Assembly (NCBI GenBank): GCA_021832495.1
Contig: JAKBKR010000151.1
Span: forward strand, 1-5,662
DNA from: a bacterium
GTDB taxonomy: Archaea > Thermoplasmatota > Thermoplasmata > Lutacidiplasmatales > UBA184
DNA length: 5,662 nt
Direction: 5' to 3'
Every line of letters starts with the position of its first letter. Within the stretch, counting starts at the first letter, position 1. Below are positions 1-5,662 of this stretch, one piece after another. Made by a program: the position numbers and the translations under genes. The notes below the pieces were generated by a model. The model had not been told where the DNA came from. It saw only the letters and a program-made list of their open reading frames with translations, and did no database searches.

Positions 1-104
1 TAGCGAGGAGTAAGCTCCCGGGGAACTTTAGGGTTGGGGGCGGTATCAAGGGGTAGTTTTCAATCGCTGAGGGTCCGTGCTGACCGTCCGGTGCTCAGGT
101 CCAG
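1..104. other. Non-coding sequence downstream of the large surface-protein gene
   Basis: No reading frame with protein character is visible. An inverted repeat CTGAG/CTCAG (67-71 and 94-98) encloses a smaller GGTC/GACC pair (72-75 and 82-85), forming a weak stem soon after the stop codon. No T-tract follows it on the minus strand, so a terminator is not supported. The plus strand carries G runs at 20-23, 31-33, 36-40 and 50-53, similar in style to the other intergenic gap. Confidence 0.5.
91..101 (-). repeat. 11-base post-stop motif, copy 1 (GACCTGAGCAC)
   Basis: Read on the minus strand, this begins three bases after the TAG stop of the large surface-protein gene. It is identical to the copy at 4255-4265 and forms part of the CTGAG/CTCAG stem. 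A shared 3' end signal is possible but unproven. Confidence 0.4.
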
Positions 105-3100
105 CTACTGTCCTGGAGGGTCAAGAGAGTGTCCTCCATACCCGTCACTCTGAAACTCGCCCGATGGAGAAGGGGCCGCCTTGGCCTTCTTCCGACACGT
201 GAGTGCAATCACCGCGACGGCAACGGCCACGGCGGCGATCACGACCAAAAAGATGTAACCATCGTAACCAGGAAGACCCAAGAAGGTGGGCGGTGCGGTG
301 TTGTTCCCCGGGGGATGCGTAGCCTGGGTGATTGTGATGCCGACGGAATCGGTGACGGTCTTCCCGTTGAAGGTAGCGTTCACCCTCAACGAGATTAACC
401 CTGCAGAACTCCCCGCCGTGAACTGGGTGGAGGTTCCGGTGGATGGGTTTACGCTCCCCAGGGAGTTGTTCAATGTCCAGGCGTAGGTCGTGGATCTGGG
501 ACACGGTCCCGGAGAGCAGGTGGCATTCACCGTGAATCCTTGGCCCTGATTGACATGGACGGTCGCAGTGCTTGGAGCAATGGTCACTCCAGTGATCACG
601 GGCACAGCCGAGGTAGTGAGAGTAATGTCGGAGGTGGCCACCTTGGAGCCCCCGTTCAGCTGGGCGGTCACGCCCAGGCTCGTTGCCCCTGCGCTGGTCC
701 CTGCCCTGAACACGACCGAGGACCCAGACGTTGTGGAGAGGTTCCCGAGAGTGTTGTTCAACACCCAGGTGTAGGCGATTCCCGAGGGGCAGGGAGAGAC
801 GTTGCAAGTGGCGGCGGTGTTGAAGGTGATCGTCTTCCCGAGCTGGACCGTGACGGTGGGGGAGGGCGTCAGGGTCAACCCGGTGACGACGGGCACCGTC
901 CCCTTCGTGATGTTGATGAGGGCCAGTCCTGTCTGCTGCATGCCATTGAGGGAGGCGGTCGCGTAGAGCGACACCGACCCGGCGATGTTTCCAGCCGTGA
1001 AGGTTTCGGTCGGGCCGATTGTCGGGGAGATTGTGCCGAGGGCCGTGTTGTTGAGGACCCAGGAGTAGGTGGTGCCGGAGGGGCAGGACCCGCCCGTGCA
1101 GTTGGGGTGGGCAGTGAAGGAGGTACTGTTCCCAACTCCCACCGTAATGGACGGAGGCGAGACACTCACGGAGGAGAGGATGGGAACAATGGGTGTGATG
1201 GTGACAGTCGCGTTCGCCCACTTGGTGATCCCGTTCAGGGACGCCATCACCGTCAACAAGACGAATCCGGGGGCAGCGCCCGCTGTGAAGGTCGTGGTGG
1301 ACCCCGTGGCGGGATTGACGCCTGCTAATGTGTTGTTGAGGGCCCAGACGTAAGTGATTCCTCCCGGGCAAGTGCTGGCGCAGGAGGAAATGGCGGTGAG
1401 GACTTGCGTGCCGTTCACCGTGACCGAAGGAGAAGAAGGAGACACTTTAACTCCCGTCAAAATCGAAGAGGGGGAGGACGTGACTTTGACTGTGGCAGGG
1501 GTTGCAGGCTTGGTGATTCCGTTGAGAGTGGCATTCAGGAATAATGTATCGTTTCCAGTTGCGCTTCCCGATACGAAAACAACCGGGTTGCCCAGGGTCG
1601 AATTCAAGTGGCCCAGATTGTTTGCCAGAGACCAGGAATACGTCACTCCAGAAGGGCAGGGTCCCCCGGCACAATTGGGGGTCGCAGTGAAGGGTTGCGT
1701 CCCGTTTGTCAACAACGTGGCCGAAATCGGCGATATGCTAGCGGAAGTAAGTGTTGGTGTGCTTCCGCCGAACCCAGTGGTGATTACCGAAATGCCTGAG
1801 TTTCCGAAGTCCGAGATGAAGAGGCTCTGAGATGAAGAATCAACGGCGATTTGCATCGGGTAGCGACCCACAACAAGCCGTGTAACCGTCAAAGATTGCG
1901 GGGCCAAAGCGTCAACCGCATCCGAGTTTGGTTCTGTTGTCCAAAAGAGGCCCCCCACAGGATCATAGATGACCCAAGAGGTAGTATTAGCCGTGGAATC
2001 AGACCCAACGACTTGTAGTGTGGTTGCATTTATCACGGTAAAGTTCTGGGCAACACTCGCGTTGCCACCCTGAGTAGTGACTCCTATGAATGTGGAGGTC
2101 ACAGCAGTTGCAAGTCCGAGAGGGTCGGCATGGACAAGTCTGATGGAGTTCGTCACCTGGTGGGTCGAAGTGTTGACGATATCGATATCCTCAGAGTCGT
2201 GATTGGCTACGTAGGCGAGGTCCTTTGAGGGATTCAACGATACCTGAGAGGGGACCTTGCCGACAGCGACCGTCCAGTCACTCAATTGGGTCGTATCGTT
2301 TATGGCTGTCAGATTCCCCCACTGACCAAATGGGGGACTGTCGAGTACATCGACCTCGTGATGAGCCGAGTCATACGTCATTGAGGTTGGCACGTCAACA
2401 CTAGGGAGATGAATGATATCCGCAGGAGCCCAAGCGGTAATATTGAGAACGACTATTTCGTTGGAGAGGCAGGAGAGGTAAAGGAACCCGTTGCTGGGAT
2501 CGAAAAGCATAGGTATATTTCCGGCTACTATTGCCGGGTCTGTACAGGGTGAAATCAGGGGTCCAAGAGAACCACTCACAGGATTGACCGATGTGACCGT
2601 CCTGCTCTGATCTGACACATAGAGCATGCCGTTCACATCATCATAGGCAATCGAGACAGGTGCAAACCCAACAAATATCCGGGAATCTATCGACCTCTTG
2701 GACAGGTCCACTTTCAAGACTTCGTGGTTAGTGACAACGCACAAGAGTCCAGTCTGCTCATCCACATCCAAACTTCCGCTATTAGAGATGTCATCGAGTG
2801 TGAGGTACCCGATTGCAGAATCGGTCGATGCATTCAACTCCAACAAGCTTCCATTACTGAGAGAAACGACAAGAAGATTGAAGGGCCGATCGAGGGCCAA
2901 CCCAAGGGGTCCCCCGCTGATTGTGATGTTACTGACAACCGCCTGCCGACTCACGTTGATGAAGCTAAGGTTCGAGCCAAGAAGCACTGCCACCTCTCCT
3001 CGAGCTGGATTGAAGATGAGGCGAGCTCCTGATGTGGGCTCTGGGAATGACTTGATCATGCTCCCAGTGGTCACATTGTACTCATCGATTTGCTTCCCTG

Positions 3101-3851
3101 AGAGGACACCGCTTGGGACGTCGTACGATACGAACACACTCCCGTTGGCGGGATCGTAAGCTACCTCACTCGCCCCCTCGTTGGTTGATATGGAACCTAC
3201 CAGGGACCCGGTGTCCAGCCGAACTAGTTCCACGGATCCCGAAACCGCGTCATCTGCCACGAAGAGAAGATTCTTGGAGGGGACAATGTCCATCCCCATC
3301 GGGAAGTTTCCCCCCGGGATCATTTGCAGCAGGGTGCCGTTTGACTCTGAATAGACTGCAATGGAATTGCCAGTGGTGACCATCGAAACGTACGCAAGAC
3401 CCCTGGCAGGGTAGGACGCCTCGTTAGCGGGATGGTAGGGGAGCGTGGACCAGTTGAGTTCTTTTCCTGTCGACGTGTTCAATCCTTCGACACGACTTGC
3501 CCCGCCTCCGGTAGGGTCCGTGGTAGCGGATGTCATCACGGTATCTCCGCTCGATAGGGCGCAGCCCACTGGAACCAGGTACTCTGGGGCGGAGTTCCCT
3601 GAAACGGAGGTACTATTGGCCAAGTCGAGAGTTCGATTCACAAATGGAGGAAAAGAGTGCGGATTCGACTTCTGGTCGGGCTCGACGGAAGTCCTTAGAC
3701 TGTTCGTGATTGGCCTCTTGCCAGGAACGTTGGGCGTGACGTGCGTGGGCAACATCAGGACAGTCGCCATAGCGCTGAAAAGAATCACCATCGTCAGTAC
3801 GACAGTGACACCCTCTTGCGACATTCTTTGACCACTCAATCGATCTGGCAT
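105..3851 (-). CDS. Large membrane-anchored surface protein: beta-propeller head plus five Ig-like repeats
   Basis: Probable cell-surface binding or adhesion protein; the ligand is unknown. Numbering below counts from the upstream ATG at 3962. A hydrophobic segment at 52-70 is a signal peptide or anchor. Residues about 188-730 form some 13 blade-like repeats of 40-48 residues of YncE/NHL type, with recurring phrases such as AYDPANGSVFVSY and IFNPARGEVAVLL; that number suggests two propellers. Residues 736-1213 are five Ig-like modules. After a Pro/Asn/Thr linker, residues 1236-1255 are a transmembrane helix, followed by RKKAKA and a short tail. More than 30 N-x-S/T sequons suggest heavy N-glycosylation. 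No catalytic motif is visible. Start choice: ATG at 3851 gives MPDRLSGQR, two arginines before the hydrophobic segment. ATG at 3824 leaves no positive charge there. ATG at 3962 adds 37 residues and has GGTGA three bases upstream, so it remains possible. The gene stands alone, 415 bases from its upstream neighbour. Gene very confident; family good; function inferred. Confidence 0.93.
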   Translation of the reverse strand: MPDRLSGQRMSQEGVTVVLTMVILFSAMATVLMLPTHVTPNVPGKRPITNSLRTSVEPDQKSNPHSFPPFVNRTLDLANSTSVSGNSAPEYLVPVGCALSSGDTVMTSATTDPTGGGASRVEGLNTSTGKELNWSTLPYHPANEASYPARGLAYVSMVTTGNSIAVYSESNGTLLQMIPGGNFPMGMDIVPSKNLLFVADDAVSGSVELVRLDTGSLVGSISTNEGASEVAYDPANGSVFVSYDVPSGVLSGKQIDEYNVTTGSMIKSFPEPTSGARLIFNPARGEVAVLLGSNLSFINVSRQAVVSNITISGGPLGLALDRPFNLLVVSLSNGSLLELNASTDSAIGYLTLDDISNSGSLDVDEQTGLLCVVTNHEVLKVDLSKRSIDSRIFVGFAPVSIAYDDVNGMLYVSDQSRTVTSVNPVSGSLGPLISPCTDPAIVAGNIPMLFDPSNGFLYLSCLSNEIVVLNITAWAPADIIHLPSVDVPTSMTYDSAHHEVDVLDSPPFGQWGNLTAINDTTQLSDWTVAVGKVPSQVSLNPSKDLAYVANHDSEDIDIVNTSTHQVTNSIRLVHADPLGLATAVTSTFIGVTTQGGNASVAQNFTVINATTLQVVGSDSTANTTSWVIYDPVGGLFWTTEPNSDAVDALAPQSLTVTRLVVGRYPMQIAVDSSSQSLFISDFGNSGISVITTGFGGSTPTLTSASISPISATLLTNGTQPFTATPNCAGGPCPSGVTYSWSLANNLGHLNSTLGNPVVFVSGSATGNDTLFLNATLNGITKPATPATVKVTSSPSSILTGVKVSPSSPSVTVNGTQVLTAISSCASTCPGGITYVWALNNTLAGVNPATGSTTTFTAGAAPGFVLLTVMASLNGITKWANATVTITPIVPILSSVSVSPPSITVGVGNSTSFTAHPNCTGGSCPSGTTYSWVLNNTALGTISPTIGPTETFTAGNIAGSVSLYATASLNGMQQTGLALINITKGTVPVVTGLTLTPSPTVTVQLGKTITFNTAATCNVSPCPSGIAYTWVLNNTLGNLSTTSGSSVVFRAGTSAGATSLGVTAQLNGGSKVATSDITLTTSAVPVITGVTIAPSTATVHVNQGQGFTVNATCSPGPCPRSTTYAWTLNNSLGSVNPSTGTSTQFTAGSSAGLISLRVNATFNGKTVTDSVGITITQATHPPGNNTAPPTFLGLPGYDGYIFLVVIAAVAVAVAVIALTCRKKAKAAPSPSGEFQSDGYGGHSLDPPGQ
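324..1757 (-). repeat. Five tandem Ig-like module repeats inside the large surface-protein gene
   Basis: Five copies of 95-97 codons lie in tandem at about 1473-1757, 1188-1472, 900-1187, 609-899 and 324-608, in protein order. Each begins with a strand like SSVSVSPPSITV, then a C-x(3-4)-C-P pair (C764/C769, C861/C865, C955/C960, C1053/C1058, C1149/C1154, numbered from the ATG at 3962), then Y-x-W-x-L, then F-x-A/S-G, and near the end A-x-(L/F)-N-G. DNA similarity remains: GTGTTGTTGAGGACCCAG at 1045-1062 matches GTGTTGTTGAGGGCCCAG at 1330-1347, with related versions at 751-768 and 463-480, giving a period of 285-294 bases. The fold is probably a BIG2-like or PKD-like stalk; the exact family cannot be settled by eye. 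Confidence 0.88.
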
Positions 3852-4123
3852 CAGAATGGGTTGGTGAGAACATAGGTTTTGGGGGTGGTCGTCGTAACCA
3901 TTCACGAATCGTGCTCCGGTGAAGGATAGCCTCCCCAACGGATAACCCCTGCGAGAGTCCATTCTTCACCGGACCGGGGGTCTTCGGGTTTCGCCTGCTA
4001 TGAAAGCGACTGCAACGGTGACGTTTTTCCATGCGCACAACCTATCCCTACCCTGATCGCGGGCTACTTGAACGGCCACTGACCGGGGGAAAGGGTCACC
4101 CCTACGAGGGTTTTCCCCACTGG

Positions 4124-4143
4124 GGGGTCACTGGGAGGACCCC
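4124..4143 (-). other. Short GC-rich hairpin in the intergenic gap
   Basis: GGGGTC at 4124-4129 and GACCCC at 4138-4143 are perfect inverted repeats with an eight-base loop. It lies about 120 bases after the stop of the PH-like gene in the direction of transcription. No T-tract follows on the minus strand, so it could be a structured 3' untranslated element rather than a classic terminator. A second, five-base stem (TGACC/GGTCA) sits at 4080-4098. Confidence 0.35.
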
Positions 4144-4147
4144 TGGA

Positions 4148-4172
4148 GGGGGGGTAGACCGGGGGAATCGGG
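4148..4172 (+). other. Possible G-quadruplex motif
   Basis: On the plus strand a seven-G run (4148-4154) is followed by TAGACC, a five-G run (4161-4165), AATC and a three-G run (4170-4172). Splitting the seven-G run gives four tracts of at least three G with loops of 1, 6 and 4-6 bases, which fits the usual G3+N1-7 pattern. More G runs lie just to the left (4085-4089, 4093-4095, 4108-4110, 4122-4127, 4133-4135). The strand is the template for the minus-strand genes, and the site is about 300 bases upstream of the large gene's preferred start. Folding and function are not shown by sequence alone. Confidence 0.4.
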
Positions 4173-4254
4173 TGGTTATCAAGCGGTGGGGGTCCATAGC
4201 AAGTTGCCGGCCCATACCGCGCTCGCCACTACCCGGAAAGGGAATCCGACAGCA

Positions 4255-4265
4255 GTGCTCAGGTC
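4255..4265 (-). repeat. 11-base post-stop motif, copy 2 (GACCTGAGCAC)
   Basis: Read on the minus strand, this begins one base after the TGA stop of the PH-like gene and is identical to the copy at 91-101. The two copies occupy nearly the same place relative to their stop codons. The flanking sequences differ. Confidence 0.4.
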
Positions 4266-4266
4266 A

Positions 4267-4785
4267 TCACACCATCCTGAGCCTAGCTTTTTCGGCCGCA
4301 GTCAAGTTTAGCTTGGGAGAAGCCAAATGAGCAAGGATAGCTTTGCCTTGTTGTAAGGTGACGGGAATGTTCCGGGCTTCTGCCATGCCCTCCTTTAGGG
4401 TGGAGCCCGGTTTGTGAAGTTGAAGGTATACAGTCCCCCGACCCACCCTAGGCTTCTTGCTACGCAATCCAAGTGCCTCCCATGGTGAAGTTATCACCCT
4501 GCCATTGCCGAGCATGAAGCTAACACCTGCCGTGGACAATTTCACTGACGCTACCCAGCGTCCAGTGATGTAAGCATACGAAGGCACACCGTAGAGAATC
4601 ACGACAGCAACTAGGAGGAGCAGCCAGAGAACGGGGGTCAGTTGGGTCCACGGAGCAAGAAGCATGGTGAACACAAAAATCAGCAGGAAACCCGTTGTCC
4701 AAATGTGATATGTCTCTAGGATCGGCGGCCTTCCAGTAATTTCGGAATCTTGCTGGCTTGACGTTGGAGCCTGTCCATTCGCCAT
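4267..4785 (-). CDS. Two-helix membrane protein with PH-like C-terminal domain, hypothetical
   Basis: A 172-residue protein with a polar Gln/Ser-rich N-terminus (1-29), transmembrane helices at about 30-46 and 50-73, and a soluble part at about 76-155. In the soluble part, strand-like stretches (VASVKLSTAGVSFML, then GRVITSPWEALGLRS, then GTVYLQLHK) precede a helix at about 143-155. This order, with the I-x-x-P-W-E step after the third strand, resembles small bacterial and archaeal PH-like proteins (YcxB or bPH type). That assignment is from pattern only. No catalytic residue is evident, so a membrane-associated scaffold or binding role is inferred. ATG at 4785 is chosen because it lies five bases after the upstream stop. 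A GTG at 4806 would add seven residues and overlap the upstream gene by 16 bases. The ribosome binding site is weak, so translational coupling is likely. Confidence 0.88.
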   Translation of the reverse strand: MANGQAPTSSQQDSEITGRPPILETYHIWTTGFLLIFVFTMLLAPWTQLTPVLWLLLLVAVVILYGVPSYAYITGRWVASVKLSTAGVSFMLGNGRVITSPWEALGLRSKKPRVGRGTVYLQLHKPGSTLKEGMAEARNIPVTLQQGKAILAHLASPKLNLTAAEKARLRMV

Positions 4786-4790
4786 GAAAC

Positions 4791-5662
4791 TCAACTCAAT
4801 TGACACGCGTTTGAAACAGAGGCAAGTTGGTTCAAGTCAAGGTCCATCGCAAGAATGCCGACAATCAGCGAGCTGCCGTCAACAAGATACTGCTTCATGC
4901 CATGAATCAAATCCTCAAGGGCCGCAATCACACCGAGCACGTCAAAGACAAAACCGGCTGAGCCGGCGGTCACGATGGCTAGGGCAGCCCCCTGTTCTGA
5001 GGCAGTTGTGCAATCACCCACATTCAGGAAGTCCTTGTATTCGAGAAGGTCCACTATCAACGCTTCCCCCGCACCTGCAAGTGTCAGATCCGCTGATTCG
5101 AAGGAGTCCAATTCCTCGAGTGCAATGGATGCGACCATGCCGGACATGACGCCTGTTGCCAAGGCTCCGAGCGCTGCAACCCCGAAAAGGTCGGGACCCC
5201 CAACCAGAGGGTCAAAAACGCCGGCCTTCAGATTGGCGAAACCTGCTATGGATGCCGAGAAGTTGAAAAGCCCCTCTGCGGCGGCGATTGCCACTCCACT
5301 AGTGAGTGACAATGCCCCGGAAATGATGTTACCAATGGGTTGGGGGAGTGCGGTCGGAGAGAATAGTTCCGAGCCTTTGAGTGAGAGGGCGCCAAACACT
5401 ATTGGAAGCACCAAACTTGTGACGGCGCCTGCGGCCACACCGAAAGGAGAGTCCTGCACAATCTCCTCGGCGACGATGGTGGCCACCTTGATTGCGAAAG
5501 AGATGCCCCAGACCAATGCCATCCAATCCCAACTAAGGGTAGCTACGGTGGGTAGATCGATTGGGTCCTGTGTGGCGAAGTCTTTGACACCCGACGCAGC
5601 CGAGGCGAGGCTGTCGGATTCCGCTGCAAGGGTCGCGTAGAGTCCATTTAGCACTGGTTGAA
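4791..5662 (-). CDS. Gly/Ala-rich polytopic membrane protein, unrecognised, N-terminus beyond window
   Basis: The reading frame is open to the window edge (codons CAA and CCA precede a GTG at 5654), so this is probably the C-terminal part of a longer protein; the GTG is only a fallback start. Counting from that GTG, 287 residues are visible. Hydrophobic, small-residue-rich segments lie at about 45-63, 71-93, 107-127, 155-178, 222-248 and 259-272, separated by acidic or polar stretches such as EELDSFESADL (180-190) and DLLEYKDFLNVGD (202-214). Two cysteines (C215, C284) are present. Several segments could be membrane helices or glycine/alanine-rich amphipathic helices. I recognise no family motif and suggest no function. 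The stop (TGA, 4793-4791) is five bases from the PH-like gene's start, so the two are almost certainly one transcription unit. Confidence 0.8.
   Translation of the reverse strand, partial: QPVLNGLYATLAAESDSLASAASGVKDFATQDPIDLPTVATLSWDWMALVWGISFAIKVATIVAEEIVQDSPFGVAAGAVTSLVLPIVFGALSLKGSELFSPTALPQPIGNIISGALSLTSGVAIAAAEGLFNFSASIAGFANLKAGVFDPLVGGPDLFGVAALGALATGVMSGMVASIALEELDSFESADLTLAGAGEALIVDLLEYKDFLNVGDCTTASEQGAALAIVTAGSAGFVFDVLGVIAALEDLIHGMKQYLVDGSSLIVGILAMDLDLNQLASVSNACQLS

Larger units (their letters stand above)
3852..4266. other. Intergenic gap without a credible gene; G-rich on the plus strand, short hairpins
   Basis: This gap lies between the PH-like gene and the large surface-protein gene, both on the minus strand. 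I see no tRNA or protein-like ORF in it. If the large gene starts at 3962, the gap is 304 bases. It holds three copies of GACCGGGGG (3972-3980, 4081-4089, 4157-4165). Two perfect short inverted repeats are present: TGACC/GGTCA at 4080-4084 and 4094-4098, and GGGGTC/GACCCC at 4124-4129 and 4138-4143. A four-tract G run lies at 4148-4172. No AT-rich archaeal TATA box stands out. The nearest candidate on the minus strand, AAAACCTATG at about 3871-3880, is weak. The hairpins lack a following T-tract on the minus strand, so I do not call them terminators. Confidence 0.6.

Noticed and set aside
67..98. Stem after the large gene's stop codon as a transcription terminator
   Set aside because: The outer stem is only five bases, the inner part is imperfect, and no T-tract follows on the minus strand.
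145..1371. A 408-codon open frame on the minus strand inside the large gene
   Set aside because: It lies in another frame of the repeat region, is rich in His, Arg and Gly with no domain pattern, and mirrors the repeat period of the real frame. It is a shadow of a GC-rich coding region.
3631..3639. GTTCGATTC, which resembles a tRNA T-loop
   Set aside because: No acceptor, D or anticodon stems can be placed around it, and it lies inside the coding sequence of the large gene.
3871..3880. AAAACCTATG on the minus strand as a TATA box for the large gene
   Set aside because: It has too many C and G bases to fit the archaeal TATA consensus, and no clear purine-rich BRE stands before it.
3613..4038. 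A 141-codon minus-strand open frame across the start of the large gene
   Set aside because: It overlaps the large gene's signal segment in another frame and has the Arg/His/Ser-rich composition of a shadow frame.
4031..4330. A 99-codon plus-strand open frame over the intergenic gap
   Set aside because: It runs into the PH-like gene on the opposite strand, is Gly/Arg/Pro-rich because of the G runs, and has no protein-like pattern.
4975..5640. A 221-codon plus-strand open frame opposite the multi-pass protein gene
   Set aside because: Its Ser/Ala/Pro-rich composition has no hydrophobic or domain pattern, while the minus-strand frame codes for clear hydrophobic segments and abuts the next gene.

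Overview
The window looks archaeal, most likely a mesophilic, moderately GC-rich member of the Thermoplasmata/Euryarchaeota known mainly from metagenomes. This is an inference. It rests on a very large exported beta-propeller plus Ig-like repeat protein with a C-terminal membrane anchor and a short Arg/Lys tail, on more than 30 N-x-S/T sequons in that protein, and on the lack of convincing bacterial-style ribosome binding sites or -35/-10 promoters. No rRNA, tRNA, CRISPR array, transposase or prophage gene is visible.

Layout: all three genes that I support lie on the minus strand, so transcription runs from high to low coordinates. From 5662 to 4791 is the 3' part of a gene for a Gly/Ala-rich, multi-pass hydrophobic protein that I do not recognise; its beginning lies outside the window. 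Five bases after its stop comes a 172-residue protein (4785 to 4267) with two transmembrane helices followed by a small beta-rich cytosolic domain like bacterial-type PH domains. The two genes are very probably co-transcribed. A G-rich gap of about 415 bases (4266 to 3852) follows, with short hairpins, a three-copy 9-base repeat and a possible G-quadruplex, but no credible gene. The rest of the window (3851 to 105) is one large gene for a cell-surface protein. It has an N-terminal hydrophobic segment, about 13 propeller blades (probably two propellers), five tandem Ig-like modules of 95 to 97 residues, each with a close cysteine pair, and a C-terminal transmembrane anchor. Bases 1 to 104 are downstream non-coding sequence.

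Together this is an envelope-directed region: a membrane-protein pair followed by a glycosylatable surface stalk with a propeller head, suited to adhesion or binding. Nothing shows that the three gene products form one system. The observations most worth checking are the repeated cysteine-pair/sequon design of the Ig stalk, the change in base composition along the large gene, and an 11-base sequence found just after the stop codons of two of the genes.
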